Virus record (IMG/VR): IMGVR_UViG_3300020401_000006
Location: 1-41,164 of that record
Reading direction: 5' to 3' (one strand)
Length of the DNA stretch: 41,164 bases
DNA from: a virus
Under the pieces are notes generated by a model that was given only the letters and a program-made list of their open reading frames with translations, made no database searches and was not told the origin of the DNA. Position 1 is the stretch's first letter. Every line of letters begins with the position of its first letter. The position numbers were made by a program, and so were the translations under genes. Shown here piece by piece: positions 26,610 through 34,077 of this stretch.

Positions 26610-26968
26610 TATTTTTTACCCTTTATGCTTTCAGCAAGGCCACCGCCAAAATAAAACGAAACGATAACCAGCATTATTTCGCCAATCCAGAAATCACCTA
26701 ATATTGATTTCACGCCATCGATGTCGCCCTTCCCCGCAAGCGTCATTCCCAGTGTAATTGCAAAACAAAGCAAGAAAGTGAACGCAAACATAAGGGCAAG
26801 ATACCTCTGGGCCAGTTTGAACGGTTGGTACGCCGTCAATAAGTCTGTTTTAGCTTTGCTAGCAGCAGCAATCTCTTCCTCTGTAGAGGTGTGCATCGAG
26901 TCAATTAACTGCATCCCCTGCTTAACAACATCACCAGAACCCAATATTTTAGACAGTATTCCGATCAT
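26609..26968 (-). CDS. Holin, GTA/3TM-type
   Basis: 119 residues from the ATG at 26968, which overlaps the upstream stop as ATGA and follows GAGGAG. Two clear hydrophobic helices, YLALMFAFTFLLCFAITLGM and FWIGEIMLVIVSFYFGGG, follow an amphipathic N-terminal region; the C-terminus is basic (SIKGKK). The layout resembles the 3TM holins linked to gene transfer agents and alphaproteobacterial phages. With the endolysin immediately downstream it should form the lysis pair. Confidence 0.8.
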   Translation of the reverse strand: MIGILSKILGSGDVVKQGMQLIDSMHTSTEEEIAAASKAKTDLLTAYQPFKLAQRYLALMFAFTFLLCFAITLGMTLAGKGDIDGVKSILGDFWIGEIMLVIVSFYFGGGLAESIKGKK

Positions 26969-27180
26969 AAACACTCCTCTTTAGCGACACATGCGGGGTA
27001 ACATTGTATCAAAAATTTGTAATATTCGTTGTTATTGTGATGATCCCACATGTTTTCATCTGCTAGCTGCTGACACTGAATTTCATTAAAAGTGTGTCTC
27101 ATTACTGATTGATTACCTATAAAAAGCCATTCTGACCCTGTGTTTCCCCACATGCTAATAACAAGCACAAATTCTTTCAT
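26965..27180 (-). CDS. Small conserved phage protein
   Basis: 71 residues from the ATG at 27180, in a four-base ATGA overlap with the EF-hand membrane gene; a frame from 27195 adds five residues inside that gene. FVLVISMWGNTGSEWLFIGNQ is followed by a Cys/His-containing helix, with Cys at the start and end of the compact part (IQCQQLAD, IQCYPACVAKEECL) that could pair. Similar short proteins occur in lysis regions of marine phages; function unknown. Confidence 0.6.
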   Translation of the reverse strand: MKEFVLVISMWGNTGSEWLFIGNQSVMRHTFNEIQCQQLADENMWDHHNNNEYYKFLIQCYPACVAKEECL

Positions 27181-27497
27181 TTTCGGTCCATCCAACTGGT
27201 GAACCCCATATAGGCGCCCACCACCCCAGACAAACTTATGTATAAAAGTGGGCTAACCTCCTTAAGCAACATTATTCTTGAGTCAGGAATAAAAGGCATG
27301 AAAAGAAGAATTGTGTAAATTCCAATACCAATCAAAGAAAACCGTGCTAGCCGCAGCTGCGCCAGGTGTTTGCGTGACCTGTCTTCTGCTTCTCTGATTT
27401 CTTTTGCTTTTTCAATTTCACTATCGCTTACCGTGCCATCGTTATTTAAATCGTAGGCCGCATATTCACTGGCAGGCTCTAGTTTTTTCTGACTCAC
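27177..27497 (-). CDS. EF-hand membrane protein in the lysis cassette
   Basis: 106 residues from GTG at 27497. Residues 16-27, DLNNDGTVSDSE, form a perfect 12-residue EF-hand loop with Asp/Asn/Asp-Gly ligands and the final Glu. A charged helix follows, then two membrane segments (about 54-70 and 81-103). The single EF-hand would sit at the membrane face, able to bind calcium. Members of this general type occur in phage lysis regions, but no role is established; a regulatory holin-like part is a guess. Confidence 0.7.
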   Translation of the reverse strand: MSQKKLEPASEYAAYDLNNDGTVSDSEIEKAKEIREAEDRSRKHLAQLRLARFSLIGIGIYTILLFMPFIPDSRIMLLKEVSPLLYISLSGVVGAYMGFTSWMDRK

Positions 27498-27510
27498 GCT
27501 TTCTTACCCT

Positions 27511-27969
27511 CTATCTGTTTTGCAAAAACCAAACCCAGCCGACCAGCATAGTAACAGCTGTAGAAATAACTAGGATTGCCATAATTATTTGAACCATTTG
27601 CTGTCTTTTGTGCTCCGCAAGTCGTAACTGTTTCTGCTTCTCTGCCCTTTCTTCTGCTATTGTCGCCTGCAACCTTTCCCATTGCCCTGGCGAGCCGTAC
27701 AACATAAATAGTTCCCTCATATCTTTCCGCAGACGCCTAACCTCTTCTTGCCTAAAGTGTTTTTCTATAGCGCTTTCGTCAGTCGCACCTAGCTTTGCAA
27801 ATATTCCCCTCTTCTTTTTAGCAGCGCCAAACTGTAACTCAGCTTCAGCTTTTGCGTATTTTGTAATCGGACCAGCAAGGCTGCTTAGATCACGACCAGC
27901 TTTGACTGCTGCTGAAATAGAGGCGCTGGCCGTTTTGATGGCCGCAAAAGCAATAAGTGGGTCTACCAT
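27511..27969 (-). CDS. Unknown coiled-coil protein with C-terminal membrane anchor
   Basis: 152 residues. The N-terminal half is Ala/Lys-rich (AAVKAGRDLSSLAGPITKY). A charged coiled coil (about 70-125) leads into one membrane helix, IIMAILVISTAVTMLVGWVWF, at the C-terminus. Proteins of this layout lie in lysis regions of many marine phages and have no known function. A spanin-like or holin-modulating role is possible from position; no lipobox or N-terminal signal is present. Confidence 0.6.
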   Translation of the reverse strand: MVDPLIAFAAIKTASASISAAVKAGRDLSSLAGPITKYAKAEAELQFGAAKKKRGIFAKLGATDESAIEKHFRQEEVRRLRKDMRELFMLYGSPGQWERLQATIAEERAEKQKQLRLAEHKRQQMVQIIMAILVISTAVTMLVGWVWFLQNR

Positions 27970-28048
27970 GTTGAACTTTCCTATTTTGTTGATCGCTCAA
28001 ACCAACACCCCAAATAAAAAAACACTCCTCACAATAATTAAAGACACA

Positions 28049-28198
28049 TTACTTTCTTTTCCTAGACAGCCATAAGTTTCTTACAAGCATAGCTATAGTC
28101 AATATAACCGCTACTAAACCGAGCCATTCATTTACTACATTAAGCCATAGAGGTGCTGATAATCCTCCGGCTGCTAATGGTATGTTGTTCTGGTTCAT
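28049..28198 (-). CDS. 49-residue single-pass membrane protein
   Basis: A short gene of 49 residues, starting MNQNNIPLAAGG and ending WLSRKRK, with one membrane helix (WLGLVAVILTIAMLV). Its ATG is three bases after the fibre chaperone stop. A hydrophobic helix followed by a basic tail is typical of small phage holins or antiholins, and the neighbours are other membrane and lysis proteins. The 79 bases after its stop contain no gene. Confidence 0.65.
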   Translation of the reverse strand: MNQNNIPLAAGGLSAPLWLNVVNEWLGLVAVILTIAMLVRNLWLSRKRK

Positions 28199-28201
28199 TT
28201 T

Positions 28202-28462
28202 TTATGGCTGCTCCGGCCAAGTTATATTAACAAGAGACTTCTGTGTTTTTGTAATATCACGCAGCTCTTGACGATACACCTTCCACTCTTCTTTTTTTGC
28301 GTCTGTTAAAGGTGCATCTGCTACTTGCGTCCAATCACTTGCCATAAGCCTACTGTTACGAAATAGTCTCAGCTCTGTCAGATGATCCTCTTCTGACATT
28401 GTATCAGTGGATGCAGTCACATCTTCGACTTTACCTGTTTGTACATTCAATGCTTTTGCCAT
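28202..28462 (-). CDS. Tail fibre/tail assembly chaperone (Phage_TAC_12-like)
   Basis: 86 residues. The C-terminal half, LRLFRNSRLMASDWTQVADAP followed by KKEEWKVYRQELRDI and ending NITWPEQP, is the signature of the small chaperone family represented by PF16778. Such proteins assist folding or assembly of tail fibres and normally follow the fibre gene, as here (ten bases after the fibre stop). The N-terminal 25 residues are acidic and disordered. Confidence 0.8.
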   Translation of the reverse strand: MAKALNVQTGKVEDVTASTDTMSEEDHLTELRLFRNSRLMASDWTQVADAPLTDAKKEEWKVYRQELRDITKTQKSLVNITWPEQP

Positions 28463-28472
28463 TTGTCACACC

Positions 28473-29255
28473 TTATAAATAAAATATTCTTGCAAGACCG
28501 CCTGTGATAGTACCGCCACTAAAAAACTCAATGCCATCAAGATGACCAGAGGTAGTAAATAGACTTGTTATATTTTGTATTCCACCATATGTGCTGTAAT
28601 CTATAGGCTGGTTTGTTCCAGTCATGACATAGGCTTTACTTGCACCGTTATCCAATCTAAGAATTGTTGCATTTCCAGTCTGTCCAGTACCAACTCCCCA
28701 ATTTCCAAAAGAAAGCGCACCTTGGGTATAAAGCGCACCAGCGTATGAACCGAAAGAATTGGTCCCAGTGCTGTAATGATGCATAACTGCACACTCAGTA
28801 CCTGTTTGGGTTGTGCCGCCTACTCTATATCTGACGGTTGAATAATTAGTGGCTCGATAGTTATACCACTGGATGTGCATAATTTTCCAGTCAGTTGGAA
28901 GACCAGTTATAATCGCTGTTGAAGACAAGTCAGTCAGTTCGGCTGTTGTAAATGATTCCAATCCTGTCAATGCAGATCCATCAAGAGCTGGCATTGCACC
29001 AGTAAGTTTTGATGATGCCATGCCAGTGATTTTTGCATCTGTAACCGCACTATCAGCAAGTTTTGCTGTTGTTACATTACCATCTGCGATAGCCGCTGCT
29101 CTTACTGCACCATCATCTATCTTAGATGCGTTAACAGCGTCATTAGCGATCTTAGCTGTTGTTACGCTTCCAGTAGGAATAGCATTTCCTAATGCACCAA
29201 GAGGCAAATCATGTTGCCCACTAATAACATCTGCAAAGTCTCTCGCTCTAGTCAT
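28473..29255 (-). CDS. Distal tail fibre/receptor-binding protein
   Basis: 260 residues from the ATG at 29255; GTG at 29267 is an in-frame alternative. Residues about 20-100 contain repeats of the type VTTAKIAND, AVNASKIDDG, NVTTAKLAD, AVTDAKITG that form trimeric fibre shafts. The C-terminal 130 residues are beta-rich and aromatic (IMHIQWYNYRATNYSTVRYRVGG) and probably form the receptor-binding knob. It is followed by a matching chaperone gene. The target receptor cannot be predicted. Confidence 0.75.
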   Translation of the reverse strand: MTRARDFADVISGQHDLPLGALGNAIPTGSVTTAKIANDAVNASKIDDGAVRAAAIADGNVTTAKLADSAVTDAKITGMASSKLTGAMPALDGSALTGLESFTTAELTDLSSTAIITGLPTDWKIMHIQWYNYRATNYSTVRYRVGGTTQTGTECAVMHHYSTGTNSFGSYAGALYTQGALSFGNWGVGTGQTGNATILRLDNGASKAYVMTGTNQPIDYSTYGGIQNITSLFTTSGHLDGIEFFSGGTITGGLARIFYL

Positions 29256-29256
29256 A

Positions 29257-29487
29257 TTATTCACCACCCTCCTCTACAGGCTTTGCTGCTGCTGTTCTGG
29301 TCTGCCCAGCAGACAAAAACGATGGAGTGCCACTGCCAGTCTTCAGATGCGGCGGCAATATACTGAACACGAGGCCATCTAAATCTGCCTCTGTCATATC
29401 TGCATTAAGTTCCAAGAATGTCCACGTGCCATCGCTAAATACAATCTTAGCTACGTTGTTGTTAATCTCTTCTACTGTATACTGCAC
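29257..29487 (-). CDS. Small tail-associated protein
   Basis: 76 residues starting at GTG 29487, sharing one base with the adhesin stop. The N-terminus is a small beta segment (YTVEEINNNVAKIVFSDGTWTFLEL) and the C-terminus is disordered. Short proteins of this pattern lie between fibre genes in related phages; function is unknown, and assembly or fibre capping is only positional inference. Confidence 0.6.
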   Translation of the reverse strand: MQYTVEEINNNVAKIVFSDGTWTFLELNADMTEADLDGLVFSILPPHLKTGSGTPSFLSAGQTRTAAAKPVEEGGE

Positions 29488-30500
29488 TAGACCGTACTCC
29501 CTAAGGTTGTTCCATTGTCTGTGTATGTTATATAGCCAATGCCTATGCCTTTCACTGCTTTACCAGCAGCGTTTCCCGCTGTGCCATTAGTGTAATTACC
29601 GTTGAAGCCAGTGCCACCAGTTTGCCCATAAGAGCCGCCAGTGCCGCCTTGCCCACCGTTTGTGCCGCCAAGAGTGCCAGCAGAGGCTGCCTGATTGTAA
29701 CCCTGGCCAGCCCCGCCGTATCCGCCATTAGAATATGATGTTGTAGTCCTCGTGATGCGATATTGCCAAAAACTGCCGCTAAATGTTACAGCGCCTGCAC
29801 GAGAATATTGACCAATAGAAAGTGCAGTTGTGTATTGATTGACAACATATTGACCAGCCCACTGTGCTACCTGTCTATTTCCTGTATTACTAGAGGCTCC
29901 TGTATGGTAAGACATCCATCGATAAAGGCCAGACCAGTACGGAGTACTAGAGCTAGAGTAATAACCCTGACCGCCTGACCCACCAGTGCCGCCACCAGAA
30001 CGTATTATGCCATTATTTATTAGGATGCAGGGAGTGTTTGCCTCAAAAGCGTCGCCGCCTACACTGCCGAAAAAAGCTGCGCCAGCCCCCGACAAAGTGC
30101 CGTTGTTGGTGACAGTAATTCCTCCAGAAGCACCAGAATCTACTTGCAACGCTTCTTGTGTAACGGTCGTTGCGCCTAGTTCTACCCCTGCGTTAATAAC
30201 AATCTCTTTCGGATAATTAACAGCATAGTCATCGCCGAAAAGATTACTCGCGTCTTGATTGGTTGCTCCACTTGTGTAGGTATATCGAAACGCCTTTGCT
30301 GTGCCGCGAAAATTGTCGAAAGAAATTGTGCCTGTTGTTGGGACAGATGCGGCAAGGTTTACACCATTATTGTTACTAGCTTTAGTCCTGATGTTTGAGC
30401 CACCACGGTACAAGCTGGAAATAGAAATAGCGGCAGAGCCACCTACAAACTCCGTCCGTAAGTCAGAAAAACTAACTGCGCCGCTCGATGGTATAGCCAT
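29487..30500 (-). CDS. Glycine-rich tail adhesin (gp38-like architecture)
   Basis: 337 residues. The N-terminus (AIPSSGAVSFSDLRTEFVGG) is a repeated opening of marine phage tail proteins. Gly-rich runs near 165-180 (GGGTGGSGGQGYY) and 255-320 (GGYGGAGQGY, GGTNGGQGGTGGSYGQTGG) alternate with variable aromatic segments. This resembles the polyglycine sandwich of T-even gp38 adhesins, in which loops between glycine helices set receptor specificity. It probably sits at the fibre tip. The assignment is by architecture. Confidence 0.7.
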   Translation of the reverse strand: MAIPSSGAVSFSDLRTEFVGGSAAISISSLYRGGSNIRTKASNNNGVNLAASVPTTGTISFDNFRGTAKAFRYTYTSGATNQDASNLFGDDYAVNYPKEIVINAGVELGATTVTQEALQVDSGASGGITVTNNGTLSGAGAAFFGSVGGDAFEANTPCILINNGIIRSGGGTGGSGGQGYYSSSSTPYWSGLYRWMSYHTGASSNTGNRQVAQWAGQYVVNQYTTALSIGQYSRAGAVTFSGSFWQYRITRTTTSYSNGGYGGAGQGYNQAASAGTLGGTNGGQGGTGGSYGQTGGTGFNGNYTNGTAGNAAGKAVKGIGIGYITYTDNGTTLGSTV

Positions 30501-33034
30501 TAGATTGTTCCAAATGCAGTTACATCATCAACAGTTACAATTTCACCGTCATCTGCAAATTTTATCTTTGCAGTGCCGTTGTATTTGAAGAGCAAATTGT
30601 TACCGTCTAACTCTATGGTCCATTTACTTGTGCCAAACTGAATTGCCTGATTATTGGTGTCCAATGTGCCGCCCAACTGGGGAGAAGTGTCGTTTACAAG
30701 GTCTGATGGAGGCACTGTTATTGTCGTCGGCTCAAAATCACCGCTGCTACTGTTATAAGCGAGAACCTGGCCGTTCGTTACGCCAGCAGAGGAAACATCT
30801 GATAAGTTATTTGTCGAAAGAGTCTGAATAACAAATGTTCCATAACCAATAATAGATACTGTATCATTTGTTTGTGCAGCAGTTAACAACTCTACGTTTG
30901 TTCCGTTTGTTGCTGTAAAATCTGCTGGTTGCAGCTTAACACCATTAAGATAGACGTCTACAAATCCGGCATCATACACAGCCGGGAAAATTGTAGTTGA
31001 GCCTGTGTAACTGCCCTGTGACGTGCCGACAACATAATCCTTGCGCTCTGATGTGCCATTTACAGATGAGCCAGCATTTACAAAGCCAGTAGACGCTTTT
31101 ACCTTCATTACGTCATTGGTCGTGTCAAACCACAGATCACCGAGCGTAGTCGGGCTAGGCTCTGTTGCGCTTACATAATAGGTTTCCCCAAAGCTTTGCA
31201 CTGAACTTAGGTTGGTGCTGACGTTGTTAATTGCAGTTAAGGCGCCTGCTACGTTATTTATGTTCGTAATCGCGCTGCCCACAGAGCCTATAGTGTTTGA
31301 GCCAGTTAAGTCGGTGGCAACAGTTCCTATGGTGTTCGAGCCACCAATGTCAGCTGCAACCGTACCTATGTCTGCTGCATCGCCAGCTACTGCTGTGATG
31401 TTTGCTAGATTGGTAGAGTTTGCAACTGTGTTAACGCTCGTTATGTTTGATGCAACCAAAGACAGGTTGCTGTTTACAACGGTAATGCTATTGCCCATCG
31501 CATTACCGTGAACTGAACAACTATACACCAGCGACCCTGGCGCATTAGACGCAACATCGATTGTAACTGTTGCGTTAGATTGGCCAGCAACACCAGAAAC
31601 GGTTACACCCGTGGTATAGCTGTTTCCGCTAGTATCCTTAAAAATTAAGGGGTGGTTAGCGTTTGTGTTATCGGACTGATCGAAAATATAAGTGTTGCCC
31701 CTGTCCAAGGTCAATGTGGGGTTTGCAACGCCGTCAATATAAAACACATTGACGCCGCCACTTTGCGCAACAGTTACTGTGTATGTTGTGCTCACGCCAA
31801 TCGCGTTTGCCAAACTGGTTATGTCAGAGGTGATGGCTGCTAGACTCTGTATGTCGGTGTCTCGGGCCGCTACTGTACCTATATCGGCATCTCTCGAGGC
31901 AACCGTTCCTATATCTGTGTCTCGCGCAGCAACTGTCCCCAGGTTGTTTGTAGGGCTAATCTGACCCGCAACTGTCCCTATATCAGCATCTCTGGCGGCA
32001 ACTGTGCCAATATCAGTGTCCCGCGACGCCACAGTTCCTATATCAGCATCCCTGGACGCAAGTGTTCCAATGTTGTTTGTAGGGCTAATCTGCCCAGCAA
32101 CCGTGTTTACATTAGTTATGTTTGTCGCAACTGCGCCGACATTTGCATCTGTTGCGTAATATTTAGCAGAGTATTCACCGCTATTTCCTACGGTTCCGCT
32201 AGTTTTTGTGGCCCAGTCCTTTGCAGATCCAGTGCCTGTATCAACGCCAGTGCCGCCTATCGCGTGTGCTTTTGCGGAATACTCGCTGCTGCTGTCAACG
32301 TCACCGTTAACCTTGCTAGCCCAGTCTTGCGCTGTGTCTCTAAATGCCTGTGCATTTGACGATGCAGACTCCGCAGCTGTTTTGGCAGCCGCAACAACAA
32401 CAGACGTTCCCCAAATGATAACATTCTCGTTACCAACAACTGACGGAGAAGACGGTGCGGTTACAAAAGTAATTGTTGTGCCAGATAAAGTGTAATCGTC
32501 GCCGGGGTTTCGCAGAGCGCCATTTACAAAAACCAAAGCATCTGTATTTCCAGTGTAAGCATAAGAAAGCGTAAACGCAGTCGTGTTGCCATCACCCTCA
32601 AACTTGTCGACCGCTGAAGCAGTATTCGCAATAGCAGCATTAGCTATCAATAACCATTTAGATGCGCTCAAATCTGTTTGGAAAGCGTTAGAAGACGTAT
32701 GTGCAGAAGTTGCATAGTAGGTTGCGTTGTTAAAATTAACAATGTCACCAACAGCAAAAGCAGTACCAGATGCCCAATCGCCTCTAGGATTAAAGTTACC
32801 AGACGAAATTAGAGCTAAAGCATCAACGTCAAAAGCATCTTTGTGGACAGACTGGTTCCTGATCTTGCCGTCATCGCGCTGAATAATGCCAATATTTGTA
32901 TTTAAATCATCGAGCGTAAGCTTTACAGCATTTAATTCATTATCAACTTGTTGGCCTGGCAGTGGTGAAGCCGGGCTTGTTGTAGCAAAATCGTTAAAAT
33001 TATGCTGTCTCGAATAGTCACGGGGTTGCGCCAT
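30500..33034 (-). CDS. Major tail fibre with cupredoxin-like domain
   Basis: 844 residues. Order: an attachment-type N-terminus (to about 70); a short WASGTAFAVGDIVNFNNATYYATSAHTS module (about 87-115) resembling small carbohydrate-binding domains; a beta domain; a shaft of Ala/Ser helices; tandem 10-residue repeats (322-395); an inserted domain (417-520) with His461, Cys506, His509 and Met513 in a plastocyanin-like pattern; more shaft repeats; and a C-terminal beta region ending near a fibre tip. It overlaps the upstream small gene by 17 bases. Confidence 0.78.
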   Translation of the reverse strand: MAQPRDYSRQHNFNDFATTSPASPLPGQQVDNELNAVKLTLDDLNTNIGIIQRDDGKIRNQSVHKDAFDVDALALISSGNFNPRGDWASGTAFAVGDIVNFNNATYYATSAHTSSNAFQTDLSASKWLLIANAAIANTASAVDKFEGDGNTTAFTLSYAYTGNTDALVFVNGALRNPGDDYTLSGTTITFVTAPSSPSVVGNENVIIWGTSVVVAAAKTAAESASSNAQAFRDTAQDWASKVNGDVDSSSEYSAKAHAIGGTGVDTGTGSAKDWATKTSGTVGNSGEYSAKYYATDANVGAVATNITNVNTVAGQISPTNNIGTLASRDADIGTVASRDTDIGTVAARDADIGTVAGQISPTNNLGTVAARDTDIGTVASRDADIGTVAARDTDIQSLAAITSDITSLANAIGVSTTYTVTVAQSGGVNVFYIDGVANPTLTLDRGNTYIFDQSDNTNANHPLIFKDTSGNSYTTGVTVSGVAGQSNATVTIDVASNAPGSLVYSCSVHGNAMGNSITVVNSNLSLVASNITSVNTVANSTNLANITAVAGDAADIGTVAADIGGSNTIGTVATDLTGSNTIGSVGSAITNINNVAGALTAINNVSTNLSSVQSFGETYYVSATEPSPTTLGDLWFDTTNDVMKVKASTGFVNAGSSVNGTSERKDYVVGTSQGSYTGSTTIFPAVYDAGFVDVYLNGVKLQPADFTATNGTNVELLTAAQTNDTVSIIGYGTFVIQTLSTNNLSDVSSAGVTNGQVLAYNSSSGDFEPTTITVPPSDLVNDTSPQLGGTLDTNNQAIQFGTSKWTIELDGNNLLFKYNGTAKIKFADDGEIVTVDDVTAFGTI
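31850..32071 (-). repeat. Tandem 30-bp repeats in the tail fibre gene
   Basis: Seven units coding for IGTVASRDAD, IGTVAARDTD and close variants, with one interruption (GQISPTNN, which itself occurs twice in the shaft). Unit length is 30 bases, in frame. The coded repeats fit a trimeric beta-helix or coiled shaft, and copy number could change by recombination. Confidence 0.8.
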
Positions 33035-33272
33035 CTATCACATCCTCTTCCGTTTCGCCTATATGAACAAAAACTGGCGTGTGCCTGCCGACGTAAGCGC
33101 CAGCAACATTAAAATCCATGTACTCAACCGAGTCCGCGTAAGTAAAACCCTGGTCACGCTGCAAAACCTCAATACATTTTTCATAGTCATAGGCATAAAC
33201 ATGTTCGCCATGCACCTGACACATTCCAATTATCGCGTCGTCAAAGCCGTCTGCTTTCAGCAAATCACGCAT
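33018..33272 (-). CDS. Small conserved phage protein
   Basis: 84 residues from the ATG at 33272 (MRDLLKADGF), which overlaps the preceding stop by eight bases. A longer frame to 33365 runs through the preceding gene and is less likely. DDAIIGMCQVHGEHVYAYDYEKCIEVL and SVEYMDFNVAGAYVG match a family seen before tail genes in many phages; function unknown. It overlaps the fibre start by 17 bases. Confidence 0.7.
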   Translation of the reverse strand: MRDLLKADGFDDAIIGMCQVHGEHVYAYDYEKCIEVLQRDQGFTYADSVEYMDFNVAGAYVGRHTPVFVHIGETEEDVIDGATP

Positions 33273-33423
33273 ACCCCATAGATTTGGCCATAGTTTTCTT
33301 GCGTTTTGGCTTTTTGCGTAACACAGCAAAGTCTGCGCCCGTAATTTTATCTCGAGGCTCCGCAACTCTGGCTATCTTCATCTGCTTCTGCGAAAGGCTT
33401 TTATGCTTCTTGCCCTTGTCCAT
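33265..33423 (-). CDS. 52-residue basic protein ending MAKSMGYA
   Basis: A short gene of 52 residues: MDKGKKHKSLSQKQMKIARV, then a GADFAVLR helix and a Lys/Arg-rich end. Small proteins with an SxKQMKIAR-type start are common in marine podophages. The start overlaps the preceding stop (TGATG). Its last eight residues are identical to those of the gene just upstream. The strong basicity suggests nucleic acid binding; no function is known. Confidence 0.7.
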   Translation of the reverse strand: MDKGKKHKSLSQKQMKIARVAEPRDKITGADFAVLRKKPKRKKTMAKSMGYA

Positions 33424-33596
33424 CACGCATATCCCATAGATTTAGCCATACGGCGCTTGCGCTTGGCCTTGTTCTTTTTGCTGTTAGGAAACCCAGCCTG
33501 CATGTTTGCATAGGCTTTGTCAGAAATCGTGGATTTGGATTTTGGTCGGCTAGTGCCTGCCCGTTTTCTTTTGTTGATGTTTTCATAGAGGCTCAT
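33423..33596 (-). CDS. 57-residue basic protein ending MAKSMGYA
   Basis: A short gene of 57 residues starting MSLYENINKRKRAGTSRP, an opening found in small proteins of many podophages, with a Lys/Arg-rich C-terminus ending MAKSMGYA. It overlaps the upstream stop by four bases. A competing frame at 33401-33586 is a shadow. Function is unknown; position between small terminase and fibre genes suggests a packaging or assembly helper. Confidence 0.72.
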   Translation of the reverse strand: MSLYENINKRKRAGTSRPKSKSTISDKAYANMQAGFPNSKKNKAKRKRRMAKSMGYA

Positions 33597-33859
33597 GCTA
33601 AGTTACATCGCCAGCGCTTTAACGCTGCGCCTTTCCTGGTTAACTTGCCGTCCTTGCTCGTCGGCCCCTTCATCCCGGACATCCGAGCACAGAACGACTT
33701 TTTACGGGCTTTCGCCTCGCCTTTAGGATTCTTTTGCGTAACTGGTGCTTTGAGATTTGAGCCAGTAGCCGCATTGTATTTGCGTCTACCTTTAGCCGTT
33801 AAGCCAGCGCCTTGGCTGACTGGCAGCTTCTCACCCCTTCCAACACTTAGAGATACCAC
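33593..33859 (-). CDS. DUF6321-like phage protein, start uncertain
   Basis: Taken from GTG 33859 (88 residues), preceded by GGCGG at five bases. The frame is open to 34036, but its first 50 residues look noncoding and lie upstream of a likely promoter. TTG at 33871 is another start. The body, GRGEKLPVSQGAGLTAKGR, KYNAATGSNLKAPV and KSFCARMSGMKGP ending with RKGAALKRWRC, matches a small basic family common in phages, here called DUF6321-like. The function is unknown; packaging-related use is inferred from its neighbour, the small terminase gene. Confidence 0.68.
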   Translation of the reverse strand: MVSLSVGRGEKLPVSQGAGLTAKGRRKYNAATGSNLKAPVTQKNPKGEAKARKKSFCARMSGMKGPTSKDGKLTRKGAALKRWRCNLA

Positions 33860-33880
33860 TTTAACCGCCAAAGAAATCCA

Positions 33881-33925
33881 TGTGTTGACTAAATAGTACA
33901 GCAATAATCGACAACTATCAACACA
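33881..33925. promoter_or_regulatory. Late promoter flanked by an inverted repeat
   Basis: On the minus strand TTGATA, then 17 bases, then TACTAT form a sigma-70-like promoter (about 33895-33923). Perfect 8-bp arms TGTGTTGA (33881-33888) and TCAACACA (33918-33925) flank it: one arm overlaps the -35 box, the other covers the expected start point. This would let a dimeric or looping regulator control the small basic genes and the tail fibre genes. Confidence 0.5.
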
Positions 33926-34040
33926 CCTCGAAGATTGAGTTTTGCACAAAATTTGTACGCGAGGCCATAATACACAAGCAGCGCGTCGTGCGACCAGGCC
34001 GGGGGGTGGGTCGGGCCAGCAGCCGTCGGCCCACAAATAA

Positions 34041-34061
34041 AATAGTCCGGCTGTGACTATT
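34041..34061 (-). terminator. Hairpin after small terminase gene
   Basis: AATAGTC and GACTATT form a perfect 7-bp stem with a 7-base loop, 17 bases after the small terminase stop on the minus strand. TTTTATTT overlaps and follows the stem. A partial intrinsic terminator is likely, separating this gene from the next promoter. Confidence 0.5.
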
Positions 34062-34077
34062 AAATCTGTGCTGCTGC

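Noticed and set aside
31850-32071. CRISPR array
   Set aside because: The 30-base units are contiguous without spacers and code in frame for a fibre shaft.
33401-33586. 61-residue frame on the minus strand
   Set aside because: It is out of frame with the recognisable 57-residue basic protein at 33423-33596.
33860-34036. N-terminal extension of the DUF6321-like gene
   Set aside because: The translated stretch is Cys/Trp/Pro-rich with no conserved pattern and lies upstream of a likely promoter.
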